From Pseudomonas sp. Z8(2022) (GTDB lineage: Bacteria; Pseudomonadota; Gammaproteobacteria; Pseudomonadales; Pseudomonadaceae), in NCBI RefSeq assembly GCF_025837155.1, contig NZ_CP107549.1, forward strand, positions 3,968,001 through 4,032,000: 64,000 nucleotides of DNA. The letters run 5' to 3'. The position numbers and the translations under genes are program-made. Of this stretch, positions 41,666 through 51,558 are shown piece after piece. The notes under the pieces are model-generated. The model ran no database searches. It was not told the DNA's origin and saw only the letters and a list, made by a program, of their open reading frames with translations. Numbering within the stretch: the first letter of the stretch is position 1; the number at the start of each line of letters is the position of its first letter.

Positions 41666-41744
41666 GGTCATGAGCTTCAGGCTGCACGCAACTGGCGACT
41701 CGCTTCGCCCGCGGCGTGCGGCCGGTAGCCCGAAGGAACTACCT

Positions 41745-42590
41745 ATGTCTCAAGAACGTCGCTACAGCTTCGAGTTCTTCCCCACCAAGACCGAAGCCGG
41801 GCATGAAAAACTGATGGACGTGGCGCGCCAGCTGGCGACCTACAAGCCCGATTTCTTCTCCTGCACCTATGGCGCCGGCGGTTCGACCCGTGACCGCACC
41901 CTCAACACCGTGCTGCAACTCGATGGCGAGGTGAAGGTGCCCACCGCACCGCACCTGTCCTGCGTCGGTGACAGCAAGGCCGAGCTGCGCGAGCTGCTCA
42001 ACCTGTACAAGAACGCCGGCATCAAGCGCATCGTCGCCCTGCGCGGCGACCTGCCCTCGGGCATGGGCATGGCCAGCGGCGAGCTGCGCTATGCCAACGA
42101 GCTGGTCGAGTTCATCCGCAACGAAACCGGCGATCACTTCCACATCGAGGTGGCCGCCTATCCGGAAATGCATCCGCAGGCGCGCGACTTCGAGAGCGAC
42201 GTTGCCAACTTCGTGCGCAAGGCCAAGGCCGGCGCCGACAGCGCCATCACCCAGTACTTCTTCAACGCCGACAGCTACTTCTACTTCGTCGAGCGCGTGC
42301 GCAAGCTGGGCGTGGACATCCCCGTGGTGCCGGGCATCATGCCGATCACCAACTACAGCAAGCTGGCGCGCTTCTCCGATGCCTGCGGCGCGGAAATCCC
42401 GCGCTGGGTGCGCAAGCAGCTGGAAGCCTACGGTGACGACAGCGACAGCATTCGCGCCTTCGGCGAGCAGGTGATCACCGAAATGTGCGAACGCCTGCTG
42501 CAAGGTGGCGCACCGGGCCTGCACTTCTATAGCATGAACCTGGCCGGCCCCAGCCTGGCCATCTGGAACAACCTCGACCTCAAACGTTGA
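41745..42590 (+). CDS. metF: 5,10-methylenetetrahydrofolate reductase
   Basis: The 281-aa flavoenzyme makes 5-methyl-THF, the methyl donor for homocysteine methylation. It has FEFFPTKTEAGHEKL, CTYGAGGSTRDRT, IVALRGDLP and AITQYFFNADSY as in bacterial MetF. The start MSQERRYSFEFF follows GAAGGAAC. With ahcY it completes the return of homocysteine to methionine; the methionine synthase gene is not in the window. Confidence 0.96.
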   Translation: MSQERRYSFEFFPTKTEAGHEKLMDVARQLATYKPDFFSCTYGAGGSTRDRTLNTVLQLDGEVKVPTAPHLSCVGDSKAELRELLNLYKNAGIKRIVALRGDLPSGMGMASGELRYANELVEFIRNETGDHFHIEVAAYPEMHPQARDFESDVANFVRKAKAGADSAITQYFFNADSYFYFVERVRKLGVDIPVVPGIMPITNYSKLARFSDACGAEIPRWVRKQLEAYGDDSDSIRAFGEQVITEMCERLLQGGAPGLHFYSMNLAGPSLAIWNNLDLKR

Positions 42591-42634
42591 CGGGCAGGGA
42601 GCCCCAGCGGCTCCCGCGCTCAAGGATGAGCTCC

Positions 42635-44797
42635 ATGACTCTCAAGCGCCTTCTCCCTCTCGCCGTCCTCGCCGGACTGCACGCCCCCGCCGCCCTGGCC
42701 AGTACCGATATGGTCTGCATGCCAAGCTGGCAGTTGGTTTCCGACAAGCTTTCGGCGTGCAACAACCTGGCCTTTCTCAGCCCCGGCAACGACAGCCGCG
42801 TCAATCTGCAACTGCTGCTCGACGACGCCGGCCACCTGAAAATGACGCGCCAACCACTGCCGCTCGCCGGCTATGAATACGGCTATGACCTTGTGCCCTT
42901 CAGCCTCGGCATGCTCGACCCGGCCCGCGCTCGCAGCGCAACGGCCAGGACAGACGAGCAGACTACCGATCCGGACGTGGCGTACCTGACCCAGGCCCTG
43001 CAGCGCCTGGGCATCGACAGCGAAGCGGATGCCTTTGCCGTGCACCGCTTTGCCGAAGGCGAAGGCAATCGCTGCCGCAGCAACGACCTGCAGGCCATGC
43101 GCGGCTTCGTCGATGCCCTTGCCGCCACATCAGAGCTGGCCGCAAGCGAAGCACAGGCCCTGGCCCGCTCGCGGCGCAGTCTGCTGAGCCTGTGCGGCGA
43201 GGGCGACCCGCAACCGGAGGACATCCTGCCGCAGGCAGCGCAACTGCAGTCGCCCGCAGCCCGGGCCTTCGGAGACTACCTGCGCGGCGCTGACGCCTTC
43301 TACCGTGGCGACTTCGAGCACGCCCGAGAGCGCTTCAGCGAGCTTACAGACAGCGGGCAGCCCTGGCTGCGCGAAACCGCCCTGTATCTGCTCGGCCGCG
43401 TCGCGCTGAACCAGGCCCAGTTGAACGCCTTCGACGAGTACGGTTTCTTCAGCCCCGAGCATGTCGACAACGGCAACCTCGATGCCAGCGCGAAGGCCTT
43501 CGAGCAGTATCTGGAAACCTACCCGCAGGGGCTCTACAGCAATTCCGCACGCGGCCTGCAACGCCGTGTGTACTGGCTCGCCGGCGACACCCGGCGTTTC
43601 GCCGAGGCCTTTGCCCGGCAATTCGAGGGTGGCGCGCAGCAGGTCGACATGCTTGCACTGATCGAGGAACTGGACGCCAAGCTGCTGCCCAGCCTGAATC
43701 CTGAAGACATCGAAGACCCGCTGCTGCTGGCCATGATCGACCTGATCCAGCTGCGCGATCCCGGCTCCGACAGCGAACCACACCTCAGTCTTGAGCAACT
43801 GCAGGCGCAGCAGCCGCGCTTCGCCAGTCAGCCCGGCCTCCACGCCTACCTGCTCGCAGCCTGGCATTTCTACCGCGGTGGCGATGCCGAACAGACCCTC
43901 GCCGCCCTGCCGGATGACGATGGCGGGCCGCTGAACGCCCTCGCCTTCAGCCGGGAAACCCTGCGCGGCCTGGCGCTGGAGACCAAGGGCGACACGACTG
44001 CGACGCTGCAGCATTGGCAGGCGCTGCTGGTACGCAGCACGGACCCGCTGCAACAGGCCCAACTGCAACTGGCTCTGGCCCTGAGTTACGAGCGCAGTGG
44101 CGAACTGGACAAGGTGTTTGCCGCCGACTCGCCAATCAACAGCGCGCCGATCCGCGAGCGCCTGCTGGCCTATGGCGCCAGCCCCGAGCTGCTGCGCCAG
44201 CAGGCCGGCGACGAACAGGCACCGGCGAGCGAGCGCGCAACCGCGCTGTACACCCTGCTCTACCGCGATCTGGACTACCGCCGCTACGCCGACTTCCTCA
44301 GCGATTTCGCGCAGTTCCCGTATACGCCGGCACAATCTGCGCAACGTCTCGATCCCGGGCTGTTCGCCTGGGCCGGCGGCAGCGATGCCGGTTATGCCTG
44401 CCCGAGCCTGGTCAGGATCGCCGAACGCCTCGCAGCAGATGCCGATGACGCCCAGGGCCTGCTGTGCCTGGGCGACTTCATCCGCGTCCATGGTCTCGAC
44501 GAGCACTGGCTGAACCGCCCACCGGCTGCCGGTGAGCTGGGCAGTGCGCCGAGCCAGTTCCAGGGCAGGTCCTTTTCCCGACTGGCCGGCTACCAGAAGC
44601 TGCTGGATGGGCCTCAGGTCAGCCACGAGGACAAGGCCTACGCCCTGTTTCGCGCGATCAACTGCTATGCCCCAAGCGGCTACAACAGCTGCGATGACCA
44701 GGACATCAGCAAGGACCAGCGCAAGCAGTGGTTCCAGACCCTCAAGCGCAGTTACGCGGACACCCAGTGGGCACAGCGACTCAAGTACTACTGGTAG
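42635..44797 (+). CDS. Secreted helical-repeat (TPR-like) protein, unknown function
   Basis: The product of about 720 residues starts with a signal peptide (LKRLLPLAVLAGLHAPAALAS). It is then made of helical repeats typical of TPR proteins, such as ADAFYRGDFEHARERFSEL, ALYLLGRVALNQAQ and SAKAFEQYLETYPQGLYSNSARGLQRR. Cysteines occur in pairs toward the C-terminus (INCYAPSGYNSCDD). It is probably periplasmic. I took the ATG at 42635, 9 bases after AAGGATG; the ATG at 42626 is possible. The next gene starts inside its last codons, a sign of coupling. It may be a scaffold for the DUF3142 partner, but that is inference. Confidence 0.8.
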   Translation: MTLKRLLPLAVLAGLHAPAALASTDMVCMPSWQLVSDKLSACNNLAFLSPGNDSRVNLQLLLDDAGHLKMTRQPLPLAGYEYGYDLVPFSLGMLDPARARSATARTDEQTTDPDVAYLTQALQRLGIDSEADAFAVHRFAEGEGNRCRSNDLQAMRGFVDALAATSELAASEAQALARSRRSLLSLCGEGDPQPEDILPQAAQLQSPAARAFGDYLRGADAFYRGDFEHARERFSELTDSGQPWLRETALYLLGRVALNQAQLNAFDEYGFFSPEHVDNGNLDASAKAFEQYLETYPQGLYSNSARGLQRRVYWLAGDTRRFAEAFARQFEGGAQQVDMLALIEELDAKLLPSLNPEDIEDPLLLAMIDLIQLRDPGSDSEPHLSLEQLQAQQPRFASQPGLHAYLLAAWHFYRGGDAEQTLAALPDDDGGPLNALAFSRETLRGLALETKGDTTATLQHWQALLVRSTDPLQQAQLQLALALSYERSGELDKVFAADSPINSAPIRERLLAYGASPELLRQQAGDEQAPASERATALYTLLYRDLDYRRYADFLSDFAQFPYTPAQSAQRLDPGLFAWAGGSDAGYACPSLVRIAERLAADADDAQGLLCLGDFIRVHGLDEHWLNRPPAAGELGSAPSQFQGRSFSRLAGYQKLLDGPQVSHEDKAYALFRAINCYAPSGYNSCDDQDISKDQRKQWFQTLKRSYADTQWAQRLKYYW

Positions 44798-45531
44798 GTC
44801 TGCTCCTGCTGGCAACCGCTCTGCCGGCGCAGGCTGCACGCGTCGATGCGGGCGAATATCAGGCGTTCTGGCTGTGGGCCGGCGTCACGCCGCAGCCGGT
44901 ACTGGCCCAAGCCCGCACCCTGTACGTGCTGCAGGGGCAGATCGACGGCCCGCGCCGCGCCGGCGATCCACCCGCGCGCATGCAGGTGCAGAACTCGGCC
45001 ACACCCAGGCTGTCGAAGGATATCGAGCTCTGGGTGGTGTATCGCGCGCATACCCTGGACTGGAACGATGATGTATTCGCCCTGCTGCTGAGCCAACTGC
45101 AGCGCTGGCAGCGTTCCGGCAACCGGGTCAGCGGCGTGCAGATCGACTTCGATGCACAAACCCTGCGCCTGGACCGTTACGCCGCCTTTCTCGAAGACCT
45201 GCGCCAGCGCCTGCCGCGACAGTACGGCCTGAGCATCACCGGACTGCTCGACTGGGCCGGCAATGCCGACCCGGCAGCGCTGAACCGCCTCGCCGGAGTG
45301 GTCGACGAAGTGGTGATGCAGACCTACCAGGGCCGCCACAGCATCGCCGGCTACCAACGCTACCTGCCGAGCATCGCGCGCCTGCAGCTGCCGTTTCGCG
45401 TGGGCCTGATCCAGAACGGCGAGTGGCAGGCTCCGGATTATCTGGAAGACAGTCCCTGGTTCCGCGGCTATGTGGTATTTCTGCTGAACCCGAGCGAACC
45501 CGCAACCGACATCCCGGCCGCCAGACGCTGA
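44767..45531 (+). CDS. DUF3142 secreted protein, glycoside-hydrolase-like barrel
   Basis: A GTG start at 44767, inside the upstream gene by 31 bases, gives a good signal peptide (TQVLLVGLLLLATALPAQAAR) and a 254-aa product. The mature part looks like a TIM barrel, with ELWVVYRAHTLDW, GVQIDFDAQTLRLDRYAAFLEDLR, LSITGLLDWAG and EVVMQTYQGR as strand ends. The IDFD acidic pair recalls the DxD of family 18-like hydrolases, but the function of DUF3142 is not known to me. An ATG at 44728 would add residues before the signal. It is translationally coupled with the repeat protein. Confidence 0.78.
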   Translation: MGTATQVLLVGLLLLATALPAQAARVDAGEYQAFWLWAGVTPQPVLAQARTLYVLQGQIDGPRRAGDPPARMQVQNSATPRLSKDIELWVVYRAHTLDWNDDVFALLLSQLQRWQRSGNRVSGVQIDFDAQTLRLDRYAAFLEDLRQRLPRQYGLSITGLLDWAGNADPAALNRLAGVVDEVVMQTYQGRHSIAGYQRYLPSIARLQLPFRVGLIQNGEWQAPDYLEDSPWFRGYVVFLLNPSEPATDIPAARR

Positions 45532-45609
45532 CCGTCTTCCGCTGCGACAACGAATTCGAACTCTCTCCGCGCCGGCTTCGGTGCGACTTCTCCATCAGGA
45601 CCCCATTTC

Positions 45610-46983
45610 ATGCTCAAACGCTCCACGATCAACGCCTCCGTCAGCCCCAAGGGCAGCCTGGAGACCCTGTCCCAGCGCGAAGTGCAGCAACTGCGCGAAA
45701 CCGGCTCGGGTTGCGTCTACCGCCTGTTCCGCCAGTGCGCCCTGGCAATCCTCAACACCGGCTCGCACAGCGACAACGCCAAGACCATTCTCGAGGCCTA
45801 TCCGGACTTCGAAGTGAAGATTCACCAGCAGGATCGCGGCATCCGCCTGGAGCTGATCAACGCGCCGGCCGATGCCTTCGTCGACGGCGAGATGATCGCC
45901 AGCACCCGCGAAATGCTGTTCAGCGCCCTGCGCGACATCGTCTACACGCAGACCGAGCTGGAGAACAAGCGCATCGACCTGGACAGCTCCGAAGGCATTA
46001 CCGATTACGTCTTCCACCTGCTGCGCAACGCCCGGACCCTGCGCAGCGGTGTCGAACCGAAGATGGTAGTGTGCTGGGGTGGCCACTCGATCAGCACCGA
46101 GGAATACAAGTACACCAAGAAGGTCGGCCACGAGCTGGGCCTGCGCGGCCTGGACATCTGCACCGGCTGCGGTCCGGGCGTGATGAAGGGGCCGATGAAG
46201 GGCGCCACCATCAGTCATGCCAAGCAGCGCAACCTCAACGGCCGCTACCTGGGTCTGACCGAGCCGGGCATCATCGCTGCCGAGGCGCCGAACCCGATCG
46301 TCAACGAGCTGGTGATCCTGCCGGACATCGAGAAGCGCCTGGAGGCCTTCGTCCGTGTCGGCCACGGCATCATCATCTTCCCGGGCGGTGCCGGCACGGC
46401 CGAGGAATTCCTCTACCTGCTGGGCATCCTCACCCATCCGGACAACCAGGACCTGCCCTTCCCGGTCATTCTTACCGGGCCGAAGAGCGCCGGCCCCTAC
46501 CTGCAGCAGCTGCATGACTTCATCGGCGCCACTCTGGGCGCAGCCGCACAGCAGCGCTACCGCATGATCGTCAACGACCCGACCGAAGTCGCCCGCGAAA
46601 TGGCCCGCGGCATCAAGGCCGTGCACCAGTTCCGCCGCGAGCGCAACGACGCCTTCCACTTCAACTGGATGCTGAAGATCGACGAAAGCTTCCAGCGTCC
46701 CTTCGAGCCAACCCACGAAGCCATGGCCAGCCTCAACCTCACCCGCGAGCAACCGCTGCATCAGCTGGCTGCCAACCTGCGCCGCGCCTTTTCCGGCATC
46801 GTCGCCGGTAACGTCAAGGAGAACGGCATCCGCCTGATCGAGGAACACGGCCCGTACGAGATCCGTGGCGAAACCACCATCATGCGTCCGCTGGACCGCC
46901 TGCTGCAGGCCTTCGTCGAGCAGCACCGGATGAAGCTGCCGGGCGGTAGCGCCTACGTGCCGTGCTATCGGGTTGTGGACTGA
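45610..46983 (+). CDS. ppnN: Nucleotide 5'-monophosphate nucleosidase PpnN (LOG family)
   Basis: The 457-aa enzyme cleaves purine and pyrimidine nucleotides to base and ribose 5-phosphate, and in E. coli it is a (p)ppGpp target. The LOG motif PGGAGTAEEF is at about residue 259, with CTGCGPGVMKGPMKGAT upstream. The N-terminal (about 1-140) and C-terminal extensions of YgdH-type PpnN are both present, unlike short LOG proteins. GAGG-poor spacing (TCAGGACCCC) precedes the ATG. It stands alone, 78 bp after the DUF3142 gene. Confidence 0.93.
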   Translation: MLKRSTINASVSPKGSLETLSQREVQQLRETGSGCVYRLFRQCALAILNTGSHSDNAKTILEAYPDFEVKIHQQDRGIRLELINAPADAFVDGEMIASTREMLFSALRDIVYTQTELENKRIDLDSSEGITDYVFHLLRNARTLRSGVEPKMVVCWGGHSISTEEYKYTKKVGHELGLRGLDICTGCGPGVMKGPMKGATISHAKQRNLNGRYLGLTEPGIIAAEAPNPIVNELVILPDIEKRLEAFVRVGHGIIIFPGGAGTAEEFLYLLGILTHPDNQDLPFPVILTGPKSAGPYLQQLHDFIGATLGAAAQQRYRMIVNDPTEVAREMARGIKAVHQFRRERNDAFHFNWMLKIDESFQRPFEPTHEAMASLNLTREQPLHQLAANLRRAFSGIVAGNVKENGIRLIEEHGPYEIRGETTIMRPLDRLLQAFVEQHRMKLPGGSAYVPCYRVVD

Positions 46984-47032
46984 AAGAATGGTCGGACTTT
47001 CAGGCTAGGGGCAAAATCGCTAATCTGGCACA

Positions 47033-47790
47033 ATGACATTAATCCAGCGCCAGATTATCGCCACTTTCCTGTTGACCATTCTCTCGCTAACCGCCAGCAG
47101 TGAGACGTTGCGTCTGGTCACGGAGGCCTGGGCGCCGTATGTCCATGAAGAGAACGGCCAGGCCACCGGCCTGGACTACGAAATCACTCGGGAAGTACTG
47201 CATCGCCTGGGCGTTGAGCTGGAGCTGCAATTCCTGCCCTGGAAACGCTGCCTGTTGGCACTGGAGCAGGGGCAGGCCGATGGTGTTCTGGACATATTCC
47301 ACCTCCCGAGCGCGAATCGCAGATGTTGTTCGTCGAGGAACCACTGAGCGAAGTCGAGCTGGTGCTGTTCTACGCACGCAACCGTCCGCACCCCTATCGC
47401 CGCCTGGAAGATCTGCGCGGCCTGGTAGTCGGCATCTCGCCCGGCTACTGGTACAACGACGAGCAGTTCCGTACCTCGCATCTGTTCAGCCGCGAGGAGG
47501 CGCCGACTCACGAGGCCAATCTGGGCAAGCTGGTTCGCCACCGCGTCGACCTAGTGCTCAACGACCTCCGTGCCGGCCTCTTCCTTAGCGCCCGACTGGG
47601 CCTGCTGGATCAGGTCGATTACAACCGCAAGGCCATCGGCCATGACCGCCTGTACCTGGGACTGCGTCATACCCCGAGACTGGAGCGTCTGGCCAGGGAC
47701 TTCTCCGACGAGCTGCGCCGTTTCAAGCGCGAGCCTGCCTACGCCCAATTGCAGCGGCGCTACGCCGCCCCTGATCGGCCCAGGCCGTGA
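47033..47790 (+). pseudogene. Solute-binding protein family 3 gene split by a -1 nt frameshift
   Basis: The first frame (47033-47347) encodes a signal peptide and TLRLVTEAWAPYVHEENGQATGLDYE, then runs out of family sequence after ADGVLDIFH at about 47299. The rest continues in another frame (PERESQMLFVEEPLSEVELV, to 47790) with good codon use and an ordinary end. Restoring one base in the CACCTCCCGAG stretch (about 47300-47310) would rejoin the two into about 250 residues. So either the gene is broken, or the base was lost in sequencing. A TAATCT just upstream of the ATG could be a -10 box of a leaderless transcript. Confidence 0.85.
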
Positions 47791-47832
47791 ACCAACCGAC
47801 AGGCTGATAGCTGCGCACACCTCAAGCTCTGT

Positions 47833-47977
47833 TATACTCGGCTCTTCCCGCCAGGCTTGCGCCCGGATGTTGGCGCTCAGAAGCCAGCAGTACCGGTCGG
47901 GATCATGCCCCCCAAGCGTGATTCAAGCCAGGCTCTACACCCCCAGGGCCACGCCCTCAATTAGTACAGGATTGCTC
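47833..47977 (+). promoter_or_regulatory. rhlE promoter element and long leader
   Basis: TATACT (47833-47838) is a good -10 box, with no strong -35. A start near 47845 leaves about 130 nt before the rhlE ATG, with no other gene. Long leaders occur on cold-induced helicase genes, but no specific element was recognised. Confidence 0.5.
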
Positions 47978-49873
47978 ATGTCCTTTGCCTCCCTCGGTCT
48001 CTCCGAGGCTTTAGTCCGTGCGGTCGAATCCGCCGGCTACACCCAACCCACTCCGGTGCAACAGCGGGCCATCCCCGCCGTGTTGCAAGGTCGCGACCTG
48101 ATGGTGGCGGCCCAGACGGGTACAGGTAAGACGGGCGGTTTCGCCCTGCCGATCCTCGAGCGTCTGTTCCCAGGCGGTCATCCGGATCGCGAGCAACGTC
48201 ACGGCCCGAAACAACCGCGCGTGCTGGTGCTGACCCCCACTCGCGAACTGGCCGCACAGGTGCATGACAGCTTCAAGGTCTATGCCCGCGACTTGAAATT
48301 CGTCAGCGCCTGCATCTTTGGCGGCGTCGGCATGAACCCCCAGGTTCAGGCTCTGGCCAAGGGCGTCGACGTCCTCGTCGCCTGCCCGGGCCGCCTGCTC
48401 GACCTGGCTGGCCAGGGCAGCGTCGATCTCTCCCACGTGGAGATTCTGGTGCTGGACGAAGCCGACCGCATGCTCGACATGGGCTTCATCCATGACGTGA
48501 AGAAGGTGCTGGCCCGCCTGCCAGCGCAGCGTCAGAACCTGCTGTTCTCGGCGACCTTCTCCAAGGACATCACCGACCTGGCCGGCAAGCTTCTGCACAA
48601 CCCCGAGCGCATCGAGGTCACGCCACCGAACACCACGGTCGAGCGTATCGAACAACGCGTATTCCGCCTCGCGGCCAGCCACAAGCGCGCCCTGCTCGCC
48701 CACCTGATCACTCAGGGTGCCTGGGAGCAGGTGCTGGTGTTCACCCGCACCAAGCACGGCGCCAACCGCCTCGCCGAGTACCTCGACAAGCACGCTCTGC
48801 CGGCTGCCGCGATCCACGGCAACAAGAGCCAGAACGCCCGCACCAAGGCCCTGGCCGACTTCAAGGCAAACAAGGTACGCATCCTCGTCGCCACCGATAT
48901 CGCCGCCCGCGGCCTGGACATCGACCAGCTGCCCCACGTGGTCAACTTCGAGCTGCCCAATGTCGAGGAAGATTACGTTCACCGGATCGGCCGTACCGGT
49001 CGCGCCGGCCGTAGCGGCGAAGCCATTTCGCTGGTTGCCCCGGATGAAGAGAAGCTGCTGAAAAGCATCGAGCGCATGACCAAGCAGAAGATCCCTGACG
49101 GCGATCTGATGGGCTTCGATGCCAGCGCCGTGGAAGCTGAGCGCCCGGAAGTGCGTGAACCACGCCAGCCGCGCAATGCCGGCCAGAAGAAGCAGAGGGC
49201 CGAAGGCGGCGACAAACCCAAGGGTGAGCGCCACGGCAGCGGTCGCAAGGACAAGGACAAGGGCAAGGACAGCGGCAAGGAGCACAAGGCCAGACCGCAA
49301 GGTCAGGGCCGTCGTGGCCAGGCACAACGCAACGGAGGCCATGCCCAGCCGGTAGCCGCCATTCCCGCGCTGCCACCGGACCGCGATCCAGAAGAGTTCC
49401 TCGACGACGAGATCGACAACTTCGGCAACCGTGTCGACTACGTCAGCCCGATCCAGAACAAGCCTCAGGGCCGCGGCCGTCGCCCCGGTGGTGCTCCAGC
49501 CAATGGCGCAGCGCAGGGTCAGCCGCGTCAGAATGGCAAGGGACCGCGCAACAACAACGGCGGCGGCAATGGCGCGGGCAAGAACCGTCGCCAGGGCAGC
49601 GGCCAGGCCGCTCAAGGTGGTCAGGGCCGTAACGGCGGCAATCGTGGTCGCGGTCGTCCTGCCCATGATGGTCGCGTCACTTCGCTCGACCGTGACGAGC
49701 TGCCGCGTGCCGAGGCGGCCGTGCGCAACCCGCGCGAGAAGCAGCCGATCATCATGCACAAGGGCTCTCGCCTGGATCGCTTCCCCACTGCCGAGCAACT
49801 CGACGAGCTGAGCAACAGCACGCGCCCGCGCGGCGAGAAGCCGGCCCTGCTCACGCGCAACCGCGACGAGTAA
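47978..49873 (+). CDS. rhlE: DEAD-box RNA helicase, RhlE type, with long basic tail
   Basis: The 631-aa helicase has the Q motif [11 protein letters not shown], motif [33 protein letters not shown], and [10 protein letters not shown], all within the first 370 residues. The remaining 250 residues are a low-complexity tail rich in G, R, K, Q and N ([15 protein letters not shown]), likely for RNA binding. Such tails are usual in Pseudomonas RhlE proteins, linked to ribosome assembly and cold growth. I chose the ATG at 47978 ([16 protein letters not shown]); the upstream frame is the previous gene's spacer. Confidence 0.93.
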   Translation: MSFASLGLSEALVRAVESAGYTQPTPVQQRAIPAVLQGRDLMVAAQTGTGKTGGFALPILERLFPGGHPDREQRHGPKQPRVLVLTPTRELAAQVHDSFKVYARDLKFVSACIFGGVGMNPQVQALAKGVDVLVACPGRLLDLAGQGSVDLSHVEILVLDEADRMLDMGFIHDVKKVLARLPAQRQNLLFSATFSKDITDLAGKLLHNPERIEVTPPNTTVERIEQRVFRLAASHKRALLAHLITQGAWEQVLVFTRTKHGANRLAEYLDKHALPAAAIHGNKSQNARTKALADFKANKVRILVATDIAARGLDIDQLPHVVNFELPNVEEDYVHRIGRTGRAGRSGEAISLVAPDEEKLLKSIERMTKQKIPDGDLMGFDASAVEAERPEVREPRQPRNAGQKKQRAEGGDKPKGERHGSGRKDKDKGKDSGKEHKARPQGQGRRGQAQRNGGHAQPVAAIPALPPDRDPEEFLDDEIDNFGNRVDYVSPIQNKPQGRGRRPGGAPANGAAQGQPRQNGKGPRNNNGGGNGAGKNRRQGSGQAAQGGQGRNGGNRGRGRPAHDGRVTSLDRDELPRAEAAVRNPREKQPIIMHKGSRLDRFPTAEQLDELSNSTRPRGEKPALLTRNRDE

Positions 49874-49940
49874 GGCGCAGGGCACAGGAAACGCCGCTGG
49901 GCTCCGGCGGTTATCCTGCCGCGCCAGCGCACTAAAACAA

Positions 49941-49970
49941 GAACGCCGCCCTTAGGGGCGGCGTTCTCGT
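49941..49970. terminator. Rho-independent terminator after rhlE
   Basis: GAACGCCGCCC (49941-49951) pairs with GGGCGGCGTTC (49956-49966) around TTAG, followed by TCGTTT. A-rich sequence upstream allows use on the other strand too. Confidence 0.9.
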
Positions 49971-50120
49971 TTAGAGGAAGAGGCTAGTGGAGAACCAGCC
50001 TCTCCTGCCCTTCGGGCACCCCCGGCTTTAGCTCCTGCGTCGCCCTACCACCTGCATCCTTGCAGTCGTCTCCCATTAAACGGGAGAGGGTCATCGGCTG
50101 GCCGCTGGCGGCCGTTTTTC

Positions 50121-50696
50121 TTACTGGCGAATACCTTCGACCGAGATGATCAGCTCGACGGTTTCCGAGGCCGGACCGAGGTTCATCTTGATGTCGAAAT
50201 CCTTCAGGGTCAGGGTGGTGGTACCTTCGAAACCGGCACGGTAGCCGCCCCACGGGTCCTTGCCCTCGCCGATGAACTTGGCGGCGATGACCACCGGTTT
50301 GGTCACACCGTTGAGGGTCAGATTGCCGGTGATATCGGCGGTGCCTTCGCCAGTGGACTTGACCGAAGTGGACTCGAAGGTCGCGGTATCGTGTTTGCTG
50401 GCGTTGAGGAAATCGGCGCTGCGAATGTGCTTGTCACGCTCGGCATGGTTGGTGTCGACGCTGGCGGTCTTCAGAGTCACGCTGACCTTGCTCGCCTCGG
50501 GGTTGGCGGCGTCGAAGCTGAATTTGCCGTCGAAGTCCTTGAAGGTGCCGTACAGCCAGCTGTAGCCCAGGTGGCTGATCTTGAAGTTGACGAAGGCGTG
50601 CTGGCCTTGCTTGTCGATGACGTAGTCGGCCGCCATGGCCTGGCCACCGATCAGAGCGGAGCCCAGAACCAGTGCAGCGAGGGCTTTCTTCAACAT
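50121..50696 (-). CDS. YceI-family periplasmic protein
   Basis: The 191-aa product has a signal peptide ending near AMAADYV and the lipocalin-like YceI fold: [28 protein letters not shown], then [22 protein letters not shown] and [14 protein letters not shown]. YceI proteins bind isoprenoid lipids. The P. aeruginosa relative at this locus has been described as a small secreted protease (PasP), but I see no protease motif. It is downstream of a cytochrome b561 gene, 59 bp away, as is usual for YceI. Confidence 0.92.
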   Translation of the reverse strand: MLKKALAALVLGSALIGGQAMAADYVIDKQGQHAFVNFKISHLGYSWLYGTFKDFDGKFSFDAANPEASKVSVTLKTASVDTNHAERDKHIRSADFLNASKHDTATFESTSVKSTGEGTADITGNLTLNGVTKPVVIAAKFIGEGKDPWGGYRAGFEGTTTLTLKDFDIKMNLGPASETVELIISVEGIRQ

Positions 50697-50755
50697 GGGG
50701 TGTTCTCCTTGCGAGGTTGTCGATCTAGTTGGGCCTTGGCCCGGTTATGGATGCT

Positions 50756-51301
50756 TCAGCGCCCGAACATCCGCAGCAGGGTGCTGTCGCGGTCGATGAA
50801 ATGGTGCTTTAGAGCTGCCAGCCCATGCAGGATGGCGAAGATCACCAGGCCCCAGGCCAGGTATTCGTGGATGGCCCCGGCGACATCTTCCTGCTGCGGG
50901 ATGGCGGTCAGGGTCGCCGGCACGCTGAACAACCCGAATACCTCGATGCCACGGCCATCGGCGGTGGAAATCAGATAGCCGGAGATCATCACGCCGAACA
51001 GACTGAGATAGAGCACGCCGTGTCCCAGCCTGGAGGCCAGGCGAGTGAGCCGGCCGTGGCTGGCGAGAGCAGCCGGAGCGGGATTGATCAGGCGCCACAG
51101 CACACGCAGCAGCATGGCGGCGAACAGCAGAATACCGATGCTCTTGTGCAGGTCGGGCGCGCTCTGGCGCCACGGGTCGTAGTAGCTGAGCCCTACCATC
51201 CAGAAACCAAGGCCGAACAGAGCGAAGACGGCCAGGGCGACCAGCCAGTGCAGCAGCACACTGACCAGACCATAACGAGCAGAGGTGTTGCGCCATTGCA
51301 T
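50756..51301 (-). CDS. Cytochrome b561-type membrane protein
   Basis: The 181-aa protein has four membrane helices and histidines in positions for two b haems: VLLHWLVALAVF, DLHKSIGILLF, GHGVLYLSLFGVM and IHEYLAWGLVIFAILHGLAALKHHF. It belongs to the bacterial CybB family, which moves electrons from quinol or a periplasmic donor. I used the ATG at 51301. It probably forms an operon with the yceI gene that follows. Confidence 0.92.
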   Translation of the reverse strand: MQWRNTSARYGLVSVLLHWLVALAVFALFGLGFWMVGLSYYDPWRQSAPDLHKSIGILLFAAMLLRVLWRLINPAPAALASHGRLTRLASRLGHGVLYLSLFGVMISGYLISTADGRGIEVFGLFSVPATLTAIPQQEDVAGAIHEYLAWGLVIFAILHGLAALKHHFIDRDSTLLRMFGR

Positions 51302-51558
51302 GGGGGCTTTCCTGATGCGGATTTCGAGCAAGACTAGCGTCAAATATATCGATTTAAAGCGGAAAATTTCGCTACGAAACATCGGGAAATGCGATATCTC
51401 ATTCCGGTTATTTTTTGCCGACCCGTTTAGTCCTTAGCGCCGGCCAAGAAGTTCGTCGGCCGCAGCGCCGACGGTGCATTACAGCGGACCAATGGCATGC
51501 GCCCCGTCTCTGTGCCGGCTTCTGATAGGCTGTGCCGCCGAACACTGGGAGATTTTCC

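Noticed and set aside
48011-49885. 624-codon frame antisense to rhlE
   Set aside because: Composition is biased by the Gly/Arg tail on the coding strand; no start signal or domain.
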